This document shows positions 8,512 through 18,321 of a stretch of DNA of 60,358 nt, one piece after another. Below the pieces are notes generated by a model. That model was not told the origin of the DNA. It saw only the letters and a program-made list of their open reading frames with translations, and did not search any database. The position numbers were made by a program, and so were the translations under genes. The stretch is from Spirochaetales bacterium (GTDB taxonomy: Bacteria > Spirochaetota > Spirochaetia > DSM-2461): contig QKAW01000008.1 of the NCBI GenBank assembly GCA_003247135.1, positions 1 to 60,358 of the forward strand, in the 5' to 3' direction. Every line of letters starts with the position of its first letter. The stretch's first letter is position 1.

Positions 8512-10194
8512 ATGAATATAAGTGAATTTAAACCTCTAATAGTCCAAGGAGACTCATCTCTATTACTTGATGTACATAATCCCGACTTTGAATCTGCCAG
8601 GGGAGATATTTCACCCTTTGCTGAACTAGAAAAGTCCCCTGAGCATATGCATACCTATAAAATAACACCTTTATCCTTATGGAATGCGGCATCAGCAGGT
8701 ATAAATCATGAGAAAATTTCAGAAATCCTTGATAACTACTCAAGATTTCCTGTCCCCGACAATGTTAAATTTACTATAAAAGATATTATTTCCCGTTACG
8801 GGAAACTTAATCTTGATAAAACTGAAGATGATATGACTCTAAGTCTTACAGTAGACTCAGATATGATATATATGGAGCTTAGTGCTCAAAAATCTCTTAA
8901 AACTCTGCTAAGACCAGTGGAAAACAGGATGTTTTTACTAAAACTTCTGGATAGAGGAATAGTAAAACAGGAACTTTTAAGACTCGGCTATCCAGTAAAA
9001 GATCTGGCCCCTTTAAAAGATGGAGATCCCTACGAATTTTCTTTTCGTGAAGTTACAGAGTCTGGTCGAGTCTTTGGAATTAGAGATTATCAAAAAGAAG
9101 CTTGCAGCTCCTTTGTTGGAAATAATCTTCCCGGAACAGGATTTGGAACACTGGTTCTTCCTTGTGGAGCCGGGAAAACCATAGTTGGGATGAGTATTAT
9201 GAATAAATTACAGACTAATACTCTGATTCTTACAACAAATGTAGCTGCGGTACATCAATGGATAGATGAACTTGTTGATAAAACAACAATCCCCAGAGAT
9301 GAAATTGGAGAGTATACCGGTGATAAAAAAATAATAAAACCAATAACAGTTGCAACTTATCAGATTCTTGTATGGCGAAAAAACAAAGAGAGTGATTTCC
9401 CACATTTCGATCTTTTTAGAACTGGAAACTGGGGTTTAATTATTTATGATGAGGTTCATCTCTTACCTGCCCCAGTATTTAAGGTAACTGCTGAGATACA
9501 AGCAGTTAGACGTGTAGGTTTAACTGCAACACTAATTAGGGAAGATGGTGCTGAAGGGGATGTTTTTACTCTGGTAGGACCAAAAAGATTTGATGTTCCC
9601 TGGAAACAGCTTGAGGATAAAGGGTGGATTGCAACGGCTTATTGCCATGAAATAAGAATAGACCTCTACGAAGATGACAAAATCAAGTATGCAATCGCAG
9701 ATAAGAGAAGTAAATTCCGGATTGCCAGTGAGAACCCATGGAAAGTGTCTATTATTAAAAAACTGCTTGAAAAACACAGAGATGATCAAACTTTAGTAAT
9801 TGGTCAATATGTAGATCAACTGGTTGAAATTGCAAAAATTATTAAGGCGCCAATTATTACAGGAAAGACGGCAAATCCAGAAAGGGAACAAATTTTTGAA
9901 AAATTCAAAAAAGGTGAAGTAAAAGTAATTGTTGTTTCAAAAGTAGCAAATTTTGCAATAAATCTCCCTGATGCTTCTGTTGCAATCCAGGTTTCAGGAA
10001 CCTTTGGATCCAGACAGGAAGAGGCTCAAAGACTTGGAAGAATATTGAGGCCTAAAGAGAAGGATTCCCAATTTTATTCAATAATAACCAGGCATACAAC
10101 TGAAGAGACTTTTTCCGCTAACCGGCAAAAGTTTTTAACAGAGCAGGGATATAAATATAATATAGAAATTTGGAATACAAAGGATCTTATGTGA
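8512..10194 (+). CDS. XPB/Rad25-type superfamily 2 DNA helicase
   Basis: 560 residues, close to bacterial XPB length. An N-terminal region of about 180 residues (XPB damage-recognition-like) leads into a helicase core: motif I CGAGKT (218-223), DEVH box (313-316), motif III GLTAT (336-340) and motif VI EEAQRLGRILRPK. XPB is a 3'-5' ATP-dependent helicase, known in mycobacteria and other bacteria as a nonessential, probably repair-linked enzyme. The next gene overlaps the stop by 4 bases (GTGA) and encodes the helicase-associated protein usually found beside bacterial XPB. Together they form a conserved two-gene unit. Confidence 0.92.
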   Translation: MNISEFKPLIVQGDSSLLLDVHNPDFESARGDISPFAELEKSPEHMHTYKITPLSLWNAASAGINHEKISEILDNYSRFPVPDNVKFTIKDIISRYGKLNLDKTEDDMTLSLTVDSDMIYMELSAQKSLKTLLRPVENRMFLLKLLDRGIVKQELLRLGYPVKDLAPLKDGDPYEFSFREVTESGRVFGIRDYQKEACSSFVGNNLPGTGFGTLVLPCGAGKTIVGMSIMNKLQTNTLILTTNVAAVHQWIDELVDKTTIPRDEIGEYTGDKKIIKPITVATYQILVWRKNKESDFPHFDLFRTGNWGLIIYDEVHLLPAPVFKVTAEIQAVRRVGLTATLIREDGAEGDVFTLVGPKRFDVPWKQLEDKGWIATAYCHEIRIDLYEDDKIKYAIADKRSKFRIASENPWKVSIIKKLLEKHRDDQTLVIGQYVDQLVEIAKIIKAPIITGKTANPEREQIFEKFKKGEVKVIVVSKVANFAINLPDASVAIQVSGTFGSRQEEAQRLGRILRPKEKDSQFYSIITRHTTEETFSANRQKFLTEQGYKYNIEIWNTKDLM

Positions 10195-12152
10195 TAAATA
10201 TATCTAACCAATGGAAACAGTTAATGCTTACATTACCAGATAACTATTTCTTTGAACTTATGAAAAATTATCTGGGAAAAATTGAAACTCCATTTAATAA
10301 ACACAATCTGGTAGATGATTTATCAAAATTCCTTGTTAAGCATGAAGCTGACAAAAAAATACTCTACTCTCTGGATCAGAAAGAGATTCTTATTCTAACT
10401 TCTGTTGCTTTTATAGAAAAACCTACTGCTAAATCAATATTTGAGTTTTTCCTGGGGGATGTTCCATTTATAGAGTTATGTGACATACTAAAAACATTGG
10501 AAGAGAAACTGGTTATCTACAGTGATTCCGGAATTATTCATATCTCCCCTCTTTTTTCTGATACTGTAAATAATGAGATAATTAACCCTGGCTTACTTTA
10601 TAAAAGTGAAATGATAACACCTGGTTCTGGAACATACATCTGGTTAACAGACTCACTGATTCTAAGTTTTCTATCTCTTCTTTTTCACCAAAAAGACCTG
10701 TTAAAATCCAGTGGTGCCTTTAAAAAAAGGGCTTACACCCAGGTTAGCGGAATTTTCCCGAATCTTTTTTCAGGACCTCTCGGAAACAAAAGAATTGAGC
10801 TTATTAGAAGAATAATACACAACTTAAAACTATTTAGAATAGACGATAGTATATTAATCCCACGAGAACAGATATGGGAAAAGCTACAGAAACTACCTAG
10901 AGGAGAAGCCTGGCTATATATGGTAGCAGCTGGAACAACTGAGAGTTCCGGTAATCTTGGAGATAGAATTACAACAGTAAAAAGAGTAATTGAGACAGTA
11001 CCCAGCAACAGAAGTTTTTATCCGGAAAACCTTAAAAAACTTATTAAAGCTTTAAGCTCCGACTGCCACTTGACAAATAATGCAGCTTTAAGTGATTTTA
11101 TAGAGGATCTTATTGTTTTAAATGTTTTAGAAGTTTTAGAAGATGGAACAATTACAAAAAACCCATTGCTGGATCTTTCAAATATTAATCCAGACTATGG
11201 AGATAGAAAAACTATTATTATTCAGCCAAATTTTGATATTACTTTTAAACCCTGGATAAATTTTAAAGATGGATATTTTGTTTCAATTTTTTCTGATCTT
11301 AAAAAGATGGATATCTATACTGAATTTTCATTAACAAAAGAGTCGGTTCTAAGGGGATTAACAGTTGCATCAATTGATACATTTATTAACAGTGTAGAAA
11401 AAATTACAGCAAATCCCATACCTGATAATATACGTTTAAGTTTAAGGGAGTGGGAAAAAGAGTCTGTAAAAGCTCGTCACTACGAAGCATCAGTAGTTAT
11501 TGTAGATAAAGATAAAGACTTTATTATTAAAGAGACAGGAGTTATAGATCATCTTATTCTCTTAAACCCAGCCAATGGAATATATCTTATAAAACCGGAA
11601 GATTATAAAAGGGCCAAAGTACTTTTGGAGAGTGTTGATATTTTCCCTGTTGATAAAAATCACTCCCTACCATTAGATGATGCAACACTTCCTGATTATA
11701 TCCAGTCAAAACCCCTAAAGATTGAGTGGGAAGAGAGAGAGATTAAGGATTACGGTCTAAGTAAAAACAAGCTCCTTGACATAATAAAAAATCTTCCAGC
11801 ATCTAAAGAAGAGGCTGAAGATCTAAAAAAAAGAGTAACAAGAGGTATAATCTTTACTAAAGAACAGTTGCAGACTGGAATTAGCAAAACAGATTTCTCT
11901 GAAGCAAAGGGGATAAATTATCAGGCAAAGCTTAGATTAATTGAAGTAAGTCTTAAATCTACTAACGACAGACTCGAAATAAATTATGTTGAAGATTTTC
12001 AGATTAAGAAAGAGTTAATTCTTCCTACAAAAATTGAAAAACAGGGAGAACTTAAAGTGCTCCATGGGATAAAATTACCCCAGGAGCAACCATACTCAAT
12101 TGATATTAGCAAAATCAGTCTGGTTAGAAGAATACAGACAACTCTTTTTTAA
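10191..12152 (+). CDS. XPB helicase-associated domain protein
   Basis: 653 residues starting at the GTG that overlaps the helicase stop (GTGA), with AAAGGAT upstream. An in-frame TTG at 10170 is less likely. The protein is soluble. It contains a region like the XPB N-terminal/Helicase_C_3 domain (TIIIQPNFDITFKPW near residues 340-355, later LNPANGIYLIKPEDYKRAKVLL). In Mycobacterium tuberculosis the XPB gene also sits next to such a protein. It is probably an obligate partner that assists DNA binding or unwinding (inference). No catalytic motif is visible. Confidence 0.75.
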   Translation: MINISNQWKQLMLTLPDNYFFELMKNYLGKIETPFNKHNLVDDLSKFLVKHEADKKILYSLDQKEILILTSVAFIEKPTAKSIFEFFLGDVPFIELCDILKTLEEKLVIYSDSGIIHISPLFSDTVNNEIINPGLLYKSEMITPGSGTYIWLTDSLILSFLSLLFHQKDLLKSSGAFKKRAYTQVSGIFPNLFSGPLGNKRIELIRRIIHNLKLFRIDDSILIPREQIWEKLQKLPRGEAWLYMVAAGTTESSGNLGDRITTVKRVIETVPSNRSFYPENLKKLIKALSSDCHLTNNAALSDFIEDLIVLNVLEVLEDGTITKNPLLDLSNINPDYGDRKTIIIQPNFDITFKPWINFKDGYFVSIFSDLKKMDIYTEFSLTKESVLRGLTVASIDTFINSVEKITANPIPDNIRLSLREWEKESVKARHYEASVVIVDKDKDFIIKETGVIDHLILLNPANGIYLIKPEDYKRAKVLLESVDIFPVDKNHSLPLDDATLPDYIQSKPLKIEWEEREIKDYGLSKNKLLDIIKNLPASKEEAEDLKKRVTRGIIFTKEQLQTGISKTDFSEAKGINYQAKLRLIEVSLKSTNDRLEINYVEDFQIKKELILPTKIEKQGELKVLHGIKLPQEQPYSIDISKISLVRRIQTTLF

Positions 12153-12156
12153 GTTT

Positions 12157-13599
12157 TTAAACAGGATATTCCATTCCTGTAAAAAGTTTAAACTGTCTAT
12201 ACCCCTGTTCCAATAACATTTGCCAACCGTTTAATATTTTACATCCTGAATTTCTACCTCTTTCCAGAAATTTTGTAGTCTCGGGATTATAAATAATATC
12301 ATACAGAAACTCAGAGCCAGTAAAATTATAATAATTCACAGGATCAATATTTTCCATTGGATGCATACCAACATTGGTTGTCTGTATAATTACATCATTA
12401 TAATCCTTTAATTTTATTATCCCATCTTCATCCAAACCACTAAATTCTGTGTCAAATTCCTCTGCGAGTTCTTCAGCTTTTTCCACTGTTCTATTTAAAA
12501 CAAGGATTTTTGCCCCTTCATTTTTTAATGCATAGATGGACGCTTTAGCTGCACCACCAGCACCAATAACTGTAACCTTCTTTCCTTCCAAAGAGCCATA
12601 CTCCCTTTTAAGAGGATTAATAAAACCTACATAATCACTGTTTTCACCAACCCAGCTCTTCCCTATTCTAGTAACAGTGTTACAAGCCCCTATCTCTTTT
12701 ACGCTGTTTGTTACAGAATCCAAACATGGAATTATATCACTTTTAAAAGGAACTGTAACCGAGAAGCCTCTTATACCTAACAGTTCTGCAATACTCATAA
12801 AAGTCTCAGGATTATCAATCTCAAATGGAACATAAACAGCATCAATTCCTAGTTTTTTATAACCTGAATTATGAATCTCCGGAGATTTGGTGTGCATTAG
12901 CGGATTTCCTATAATGCCAAAAATAGCACTATCCCTACTTATATTTCTAAACTGATAAGTTTTATTAAGAACTTCGGGGCTTACATGGCCCGGGGCTGCA
13001 CTTGCTCCATCCTTGGAACAAAAAGTCAGATAGGAGCCTATTTTGGCAGCCAGTATTCGGGTATTAAAACCTGTGTTTCCCATACCTAGTAAAATTTTAT
13101 CCTTATCAACTATTTTTAATGCCTCTTTGTAAAAAGCAAGTAACTCTTTACTATTTTTTATCATTACTGCAGCTTTAGGAATTTCCTTTTCACTTCTTTT
13201 AATTGATTGTAATTTTTGAGCAAGATTTTTTGGTACACCATTAAAATCATGGAATGATCTGATAATTTTTACACTGTTCTTTTCAGCAACTCTTTCGATT
13301 TCAGGAGAGATTAAATCTTCCTCCAGATCTACATATGCAAAATTTCCTGTTTTAATACCCTGGGATAGAACTTGTAATCGGAACTCTTCAGAGCCAGAGT
13401 ATTGTCCTCCATCCTTTACCTTTCTGTAGGTTAAAATAACAGGCTTTGAGGATTTAAAATTATCCAGATTCTCTAACTCACTTTTTTCCAGAAAATCTAT
13501 CCGGAACTCGTACATATCCACAGAACTCTCATATTTTTTGCAAATTTCAATGGAATCGCTGATTCTCTTTTCTGTTATTGTTAAACATAGCTTACTCAT
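12157..13599 (-). CDS. aroDE: Fused type I 3-dehydroquinate dehydratase / shikimate dehydrogenase
   Basis: 480 residues catalysing steps 3 and 4 of the shikimate pathway in one chain. The N-terminal domain (1-215) is type I dehydroquinase with the Schiff-base lysine in AAVMIKNS (Lys148) and the catalytic histidine in RSFHDF (His117). The C-terminal domain (about 225-480) is AroE. It has the catalytic lysine in TVPFKSD (Lys286), aspartate in ENSDYVG (Asp322), the NADP loop GAGGA (346-350), and a C-terminal LLEQGYRQF helix. The same order occurs in plants and some bacteria such as chlamydiae. Its ATG overlaps the stop of the upstream gene by one base (TAATG). Confidence 0.95.
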   Translation of the reverse strand: MSKLCLTITEKRISDSIEICKKYESSVDMYEFRIDFLEKSELENLDNFKSSKPVILTYRKVKDGGQYSGSEEFRLQVLSQGIKTGNFAYVDLEEDLISPEIERVAEKNSVKIIRSFHDFNGVPKNLAQKLQSIKRSEKEIPKAAVMIKNSKELLAFYKEALKIVDKDKILLGMGNTGFNTRILAAKIGSYLTFCSKDGASAAPGHVSPEVLNKTYQFRNISRDSAIFGIIGNPLMHTKSPEIHNSGYKKLGIDAVYVPFEIDNPETFMSIAELLGIRGFSVTVPFKSDIIPCLDSVTNSVKEIGACNTVTRIGKSWVGENSDYVGFINPLKREYGSLEGKKVTVIGAGGAAKASIYALKNEGAKILVLNRTVEKAEELAEEFDTEFSGLDEDGIIKLKDYNDVIIQTTNVGMHPMENIDPVNYYNFTGSEFLYDIIYNPETTKFLERGRNSGCKILNGWQMLLEQGYRQFKLFTGMEYPV

Positions 13600-14024
13600 T
13601 AGTAATCACCTCGATATATATAAAGATCACTTAATTTATTATTTTCGAAATATAGTCTCAAAATAACTGGATAACCTCTATCCGGTCTTCTATAGAAATA
13701 TGAATTTTCCACAATTTTTTCCGGCTCTCCAAGGATTTCAACTATTTCATCCTCTGTTGCTCCAGAACCAAATCCTAAAAAAGTTTCACTGCTGTTTTTA
13801 TCTAAACGAATCTGCCAAACTCTGTTCTGGTTAAAATATGCATAGATACTGTTTTTATAAAAAAACAGCACATCATCTTCCTCAGGGCTACCCCCTCTTA
13901 TTGTATAAACATTTTGAGGAGCACCAAGAGTATTAATAAGTTCAGTTGGTGTAAACCCTAATTTTTCTTCATAAGAAAATAGAGGATAGATTACAGCTGT
14001 TAATAGCAGAATTATTTTTTTCAT
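13599..14024 (-). CDS. Secreted BamE/SmpA-like protein of unknown function
   Basis: 141 residues with an N-terminal signal (MKKIILLLTAVIYPLFS) and no lipobox. Two similar blocks, GFTPTELINTLGAPQNVY and GATEDEIVEILGEPEKIV, each precede strand-rich sequence. This pattern resembles the BamE/SmpA fold (short helix then LGxP turn) duplicated. A periplasmic or envelope role is likely. It overlaps aroDE by one base, so the two are cotranscribed, although no functional link is obvious. Confidence 0.65.
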   Translation of the reverse strand: MKKIILLLTAVIYPLFSYEEKLGFTPTELINTLGAPQNVYTIRGGSPEEDDVLFFYKNSIYAYFNQNRVWQIRLDKNSSETFLGFGSGATEDEIVEILGEPEKIVENSYFYRRPDRGYPVILRLYFENNKLSDLYIYRGDY

Positions 14025-14059
14025 TACTCATTTTAATCATTTTTTTTTAAATAGGTCAA
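14025..14059 (-). promoter_or_regulatory. Sigma70-type promoter for the 13599-14024/aroDE unit
   Basis: On the minus strand TTGACC (14054-14059) and TAAAAT (14030-14035) are 18 bases apart. The -10 box ends five bases before the ATG at 14024, so the transcript would have almost no leader. Confidence 0.45.
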
Positions 14060-14074
14060 ATCAATGTTTTTTAT

Positions 14075-14452
14075 TTAACAGTGGGCAATATTATAAATTG
14101 GAGAACTGTTTTTTAACTTTCCTCCATCAAAATAGAGTGGCTTATCAACTTCAATATCATTTAGTATCTTTATGTTGTCATCGCTAATAATTTTATTATC
14201 AATCCCGGAGTATTCAAGCCATCTATAACCATCAATTTCTGGTCCTAAAAGAATTATTGCTCCGGAGTATGTAAATAACAGAACCACCCTTTTATCTTCC
14301 ATGTTCAAATGATTAACGGTTTCCAGCTCATTATTAATAACAATTTTCTGGTATGTATAGTACTTTTCGTTCCATTTTTTAGTAAAATCATCAAAATCCT
14401 GTTCTGGTAAATTTAAATGTTTTTTTATATCTTCTGGTAATATTTTTATCAT
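14075..14452 (-). CDS. Hypothetical protein of about 125 residues
   Basis: No family recognised. Soluble, acidic and strand-rich (DKRVVLLFTYSGAIILLGPEIDGYRWLEYS), with no signal peptide. The start is set at the ATG 14452 because a perfect TATAAT lies exactly six bases upstream with no Shine-Dalgarno; a TTG two codons earlier is possible. It stands alone between aroDE and dprA, with its own promoter and a terminator hairpin just beyond. Confidence 0.55.
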   Translation of the reverse strand: MIKILPEDIKKHLNLPEQDFDDFTKKWNEKYYTYQKIVINNELETVNHLNMEDKRVVLLFTYSGAIILLGPEIDGYRWLEYSGIDNKIISDDNIKILNDIEVDKPLYFDGGKLKNSSPIYNIAHC

Positions 14453-14458
14453 AATCAA

Positions 14459-14464
14459 ATTATA
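14459..14464 (-). promoter_or_regulatory. TATAAT -10 box six bases before ATG 14452
   Basis: Minus strand reads TATAAT-TTGATT-ATG. A consensus -10 this close to the start codon, without a ribosome-binding site, predicts a leaderless mRNA. Confidence 0.5.
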
Positions 14465-14483
14465 TAACTGTCCATTATATTCA

Positions 14484-14507
14484 AAAATATGCCAAATGGC
14501 ATATTTT
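14484..14507 (-). terminator. Intrinsic terminator after dprA
   Basis: A 10-bp perfect stem (14484-14493 with 14498-14507, core ATATGCC/GGCATAT) with a 4-base loop is followed on the minus strand by a run of T. It lies immediately after the dprA stop. The arms are flanked by A and T runs, so it could act in both directions. Confidence 0.65.
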
Positions 14508-14508
14508 A

Positions 14509-15291
14509 CTAAGCTTTTTCGATTTTATTTAAAAAAGAGACTATATCATTTCTTGTTCTTATCTGGTTTGAAGAATACTTCTCAATTCCTTTATAACCAA
14601 TACCGTAGCATACATCCTTTTTACCTCTAATGGCATATTTAATTGTATGTTCACTACCACTAAAGCTGTGGGTTTCTATTACAAAAAGCCCTTTTACTAG
14701 ACCTGATATTATTCGATTCCTATGTATGCATTTGTATTTTTCCAAAGGAGAATAAGGTGGATATTCTGAAATAACAGCTCCATTTTCCTCAATTATTTTT
14801 CCAAAATTTTTCTTGTGCCCCATCGGTATTACTGCAACAGTTTTACCACCATTCTCAATTGCGGTATAGTGGGCTATTTTATCGCATCCAATAGCCATTC
14901 CACTAACAACCACCCAGGACTCATCAGCTATGTGTGTGACTATATCCCTCCCAAGTTTCTTTCCAGCCAAAGATGGATTTCTGGTACCAACTACACCGAT
15001 AAGTCTGGAGCTGTTTAATATATCACTATCACCCTTTAGGTATAGTAATAAAGGAGTATCCGGTATATCAAATTTTATATCTGTAATAATTTTGATATCA
15101 AGCTCTTTACAGTCATCCTCAATCTTTTTAACCTGATCATAAAAGTCTGAGGCTCTGTGTCCTGAAACTTGGTACAATGTATAGTCAAAATAATCTGTAT
15201 CGTCAAAATATATTCCTAGATTCCTAATAAATCTTTTTATTTTAATTAGCCCCATGCCAGGGATCTGTTGCAGTATTAATATTTTATTCAT
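14509..15291 (-). CDS. dprA: DNA processing protein DprA (short form)
   Basis: 260 residues. After a short N-terminal helix-hairpin-like stretch (LQQIPGMGLIKIKRF) comes the DprA Rossmann-like domain. Its typical motifs are GVVGTRNPSLAGKK, VVVSGMAIGCDKIAH and an IISGLVKGLFVIE...SGSEHT block. DprA loads RecA on incoming single-stranded DNA during natural transformation and recombination. The protein is shorter than many DprA proteins (often 300-380) and lacks the C-terminal winged-helix domain. It is divergent from the exonuclease gene across 38 bases. Confidence 0.85.
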   Translation of the reverse strand: MNKILILQQIPGMGLIKIKRFIRNLGIYFDDTDYFDYTLYQVSGHRASDFYDQVKKIEDDCKELDIKIITDIKFDIPDTPLLLYLKGDSDILNSSRLIGVVGTRNPSLAGKKLGRDIVTHIADESWVVVSGMAIGCDKIAHYTAIENGGKTVAVIPMGHKKNFGKIIEENGAVISEYPPYSPLEKYKCIHRNRIISGLVKGLFVIETHSFSGSEHTIKYAIRGKKDVCYGIGYKGIEKYSSNQIRTRNDIVSFLNKIEKA

Positions 15292-15317
15292 ACCTGTTAT
15301 ATATTAAAAAAAAGTGT

Positions 15318-15323
15318 TAAAAT
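15318..15323 (+). promoter_or_regulatory. TAAAAT -10 box six bases before ATG 15330
   Basis: TAAAAT-TCTATT-ATG with no Shine-Dalgarno; a probable leaderless start for the exonuclease gene. Confidence 0.45.
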
Positions 15324-15329
15324 TCTATT

Positions 15330-15965
15330 ATGTTTAAATTAAGTAATGATCTTTTGGTAATAGACCTGGAAGCAACCGCCGGAGTTGATGATAATGGAGT
15401 ACAAACAAACAATTATATTATTGATATTGGAGCAGTATTTATAGATAGAGAGCTAAATATAATTTCCACTTTTGACTCTCTGGTTAGACCTGAAGAACCA
15501 ATTTCCGAATTTATAACAGAATTGACAAAGATAGATAATAAAATGGTAGAGAAAGTGGGGCTGTTTCCTGAAATTGAAGAAAAGTTTATGGAATGGGTTA
15601 ATAAATGTTTAAATGGTAGAAGTTTAAAAAAGGTAAGGCTATGTGCCTGGGGTACTTATTTTGATATTCCCCTTTTAAGAAGTGTTTATAATAAATATAA
15701 AATTAATTTTCCATTTTCCGGTACAGCCTTTGATATAAAAACAATGGCTATGTTATGGTATAGTCTTAGTGGAAAATCTACCGAAAAACTTCAGGTTTCA
15801 ACTGTAGCAAAAACAATGGACTTAAAAACTATAGGAAATTTTCATCGTGCCATTACAGATGCTAAAGTTGAAGCTGAAATTCTAAAAAGAGTTTTTAATG
15901 ATCTCCAGGGGATTTTTATTGATGGAAAAAATGGTGTAGAACTTTTTACCATCAATAAAAGTTAA
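15330..15965 (+). CDS. DEDDh 3'-5' exonuclease (DnaQ/KapD-like)
   Basis: 211 residues with the exonuclease motifs in order: LLVIDLEAT (Exo I, Asp and Glu), [10 protein letters not shown] (Exo II) and [14 protein letters not shown] (Exo III with the His-x4-Asp of DEDDh). Such free-standing proteins trim 3' ends of DNA or RNA; KapD/ERI-type RNA exonucleases are the closest by eye. The start has a TAAAAT box six bases upstream and no Shine-Dalgarno. It converges with icd; the stops are one base apart. Confidence 0.85.
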   Translation: MFKLSNDLLVIDLEATAGVDDNGVQTNNYIIDIGAVFIDRELNIISTFDSLVRPEEPISEFITELTKIDNKMVEKVGLFPEIEEKFMEWVNKCLNGRSLKKVRLCAWGTYFDIPLLRSVYNKYKINFPFSGTAFDIKTMAMLWYSLSGKSTEKLQVSTVAKTMDLKTIGNFHRAITDAKVEAEILKRVFNDLQGIFIDGKNGVELFTINKS

Positions 15966-15966
15966 A

Positions 15967-17160
15967 TTACATATTTTTAATAATTAATGATGCAAACTCT
16001 TTTGTTCCAACTGTTTTAACATCACCACTCATCATAGATGCCAAATCCCCGGTAACTCTTTTGGATTTTATTGTTGTAGATACACCTTTTTCTATTAATT
16101 CAGCTGCTTCTAACCAACCCATATACTCGAACATCATCTTCCCTGAAAGAATTACTGATGATGGATTTGCCATATCCTTGCCAGCAATATCAGGTGCTGT
16201 TCCATGTGTAGCTTCAAATATTGCAACACCAGAGTGATAATTTATATTTGCCCCGGGAGAGATTCCTATACCTCCAACCTGGGCAGCAAGTGCATCTGAA
16301 CAGTAGTCTCCATTAAGATTTAATGTTGCAACAACATCATAGGCTTCAGGTTTTAAAAGTATGTTTTGAAGGAACGCATCTGCAATACAGTCATTTATTA
16401 ATATCTTGCTCTTGTCTTTAGGGTCCTTTGTAACCTGGTCCGGAAACTCATTTAAAGCCATTTCATATCCCCAGTTTCTAAATGCACCCTCGGTATATTT
16501 CATAATATTTCCCTTGTGTACAAGAGTAACCACTTTTCTATCATTCTTTATTGCATATTTTACAGCTTCTCTTACCAACCGAACTGTAGACTCTTTACTC
16601 ATAGGTTTTAAACCTAGTCCGGTTTCACCCTTTATATCCCAGCCCATCTCTTCTTTAAAAAAAGATTTAACTTTCTCTATTTTAGGATCTTCTGAGGAGA
16701 GTTCAAACCCTGCATATACATCTTCTGTATTCTCTCGAAATACAACTATATCAACTTTCTCCGGTTCTTTAACAGGTGTCTCAATTCCATTATAATAGGT
16801 TATTGGTCTAAGGCATACAAAAAGATCGAGATTCTGTCTTAAAGTAACATTTAAACTTCTGATTCCACCTCCAACAGGTGTCATTAATGGCCCTTTGATC
16901 CCTATTAAATAATCTTTAAATGCATCTTCTGTCCCCTGGGGTAACCACTCTCCACATTTATCAAAGGCTTTTCCACCAGCTAAAACCTCAAGCCATTCAA
17001 CCTTTTTTTCCCCATTATAGGCTTTATTTACTGCTGCATCAAAAACCGACTGGGCTGCGGCCCATATATCTGCACCTATACCATCCCCTTCAACAAAAGG
17101 AATTACAGGATTATTTGGAACATTTAAAACTCCATCAATCATCTTAACTCTATTATTCAT
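15967..17160 (-). CDS. icd: Isocitrate dehydrogenase (NADP-type, homodimeric E. coli class)
   Basis: 397 residues from the ATG at 17160 (AAGGAG five bases upstream); an in-frame GTG two codons earlier is unneeded. It oxidises isocitrate to 2-oxoglutarate and CO2. Signatures include [14 protein letters not shown] (substrate serine and arginines), the NLNGDYCSD metal region and [25 protein letters not shown] near the C-terminus. The length and motif spacing match E. coli Icd. No other citric-acid-cycle gene is nearby. In a fermentative organism it may serve glutamate synthesis. Confidence 0.93.
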   Translation of the reverse strand: MNNRVKMIDGVLNVPNNPVIPFVEGDGIGADIWAAAQSVFDAAVNKAYNGEKKVEWLEVLAGGKAFDKCGEWLPQGTEDAFKDYLIGIKGPLMTPVGGGIRSLNVTLRQNLDLFVCLRPITYYNGIETPVKEPEKVDIVVFRENTEDVYAGFELSSEDPKIEKVKSFFKEEMGWDIKGETGLGLKPMSKESTVRLVREAVKYAIKNDRKVVTLVHKGNIMKYTEGAFRNWGYEMALNEFPDQVTKDPKDKSKILINDCIADAFLQNILLKPEAYDVVATLNLNGDYCSDALAAQVGGIGISPGANINYHSGVAIFEATHGTAPDIAGKDMANPSSVILSGKMMFEYMGWLEAAELIEKGVSTTIKSKRVTGDLASMMSGDVKTVGTKEFASLIIKNM

Positions 17161-17201
17161 AAACACTCCTTATTATGTGATATTACTAAATAAGAACAAA
17201 C

Positions 17202-17231
17202 TTGCAAAGAGCTATAACTTAATGATAGAAT
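17202..17231 (+). promoter_or_regulatory. Promoter for the 17239 envelope operon
   Basis: TTGCAA (17202-17207) and TAGAAT (17226-17231) are 18 bases apart. The -10 ends seven bases before the ATG and there is no Shine-Dalgarno, so the mRNA may be leaderless. Confidence 0.5.
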
Positions 17232-17238
17232 CCAAATT

Positions 17239-18321
17239 ATGAAATTAAAAATGAGGTTACTGGCTCTAGTGCTAACTCTCTTTTTACTATCCTGTAAATA
17301 CAATGAGTATTCCCAATACATAGATAAAAAAAGTGAGAACAGGGTTAAACTGGAACAACTTTTCCCTCTATTAGATAAATACACAGATTATTCGGAAAAC
17401 AGATTTACTGTAATTAGTGAGATTATTACAAATCTTATAAAGCAGAATAACTCGGGAAGTCTTAATTTATTTATTAATAGTTATATTCAGGAGAATCCTG
17501 ATGATCCCTACAACGCCTATTATATTTTAAATCTTGCATCATATTATTTAAATCAAAATAATACAGATTTTGCAAAACTTTACTTAAGAGATGCTGTTTT
17601 AAAATATAAGGATTTAATAATAAAAGGTGAATCTATACATTTTAAAGCACTTGAAATTCTTGTAAACATTACATCCGACTCGGATGACAAGATATTTTAC
17701 TACAACAAAATTATTACTGAGCATAGTGATAGTGTAATAAAGAGTGAGAATTACAAAGGTGGCATAGGGGAAATTTACTACTATCTAGGCAAATCTCTTG
17801 AAAAAAGTGAAAGATGGGATGAAGCAATAGCAGTATATGAAAAATACCTTAAGTATACCAATGTTGTAATAAAGAATGATCCTACTGCCAGAGAGATTAC
17901 CCAGAGAAAAGTCGGTTTTTACCACTCTAACAAAAAATGGGTTCACAAAGATCTTGATACTCTTCTTAATAGAATTAAGTATGCGATTGCAGTTAGAAAT
18001 CCCCAGTTGCTTGATAACTATAGAGCATTTGACTTCTTTATAATAAACTGGAAGTCAAAGTACTCCGATTTAATAAGCAGCTACCCAATGGAATCAAGTG
18101 TTCTAACAAGTATGAGTATTAGAACCTCAAAGGATCTGGATCCAATGTCGAATGAAAATGAAGCATACCTCTCGGTTTGGGGAAATAATCCATGGAGTAA
18201 TGGGATCTGGCTTGTTTATCCAACCTGGTACTTCTATTTTAAAAAAGTGGACTATCCTATGGATCCCGAGATTAATGGAGGTTGGGAATGGGCTGGAATT
18301 TATCTAGGCGAAAAACTCTAA
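17239..18321 (+). CDS. TPR-like lipoprotein
   Basis: 360 residues with a lipoprotein signal (lipobox LFLLSC, Cys19). The middle part is helical and TPR-like (YNAYYILNLASYYLNQNNTDFAKLYLRDA; YYYLGKSLEKSERWDEAIAVYEKYLKY). The C-terminus is richer in strands and aromatic residues. First gene of a four-gene envelope cluster that continues with the transglycosylase, whose start lies inside this gene's 3' end. Likely anchored in the outer or inner membrane; role in peptidoglycan turnover is inferred only from context. Confidence 0.75.
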   Translation: MKLKMRLLALVLTLFLLSCKYNEYSQYIDKKSENRVKLEQLFPLLDKYTDYSENRFTVISEIITNLIKQNNSGSLNLFINSYIQENPDDPYNAYYILNLASYYLNQNNTDFAKLYLRDAVLKYKDLIIKGESIHFKALEILVNITSDSDDKIFYYNKIITEHSDSVIKSENYKGGIGEIYYYLGKSLEKSERWDEAIAVYEKYLKYTNVVIKNDPTAREITQRKVGFYHSNKKWVHKDLDTLLNRIKYAIAVRNPQLLDNYRAFDFFIINWKSKYSDLISSYPMESSVLTSMSIRTSKDLDPMSNENEAYLSVWGNNPWSNGIWLVYPTWYFYFKKVDYPMDPEINGGWEWAGIYLGEKL

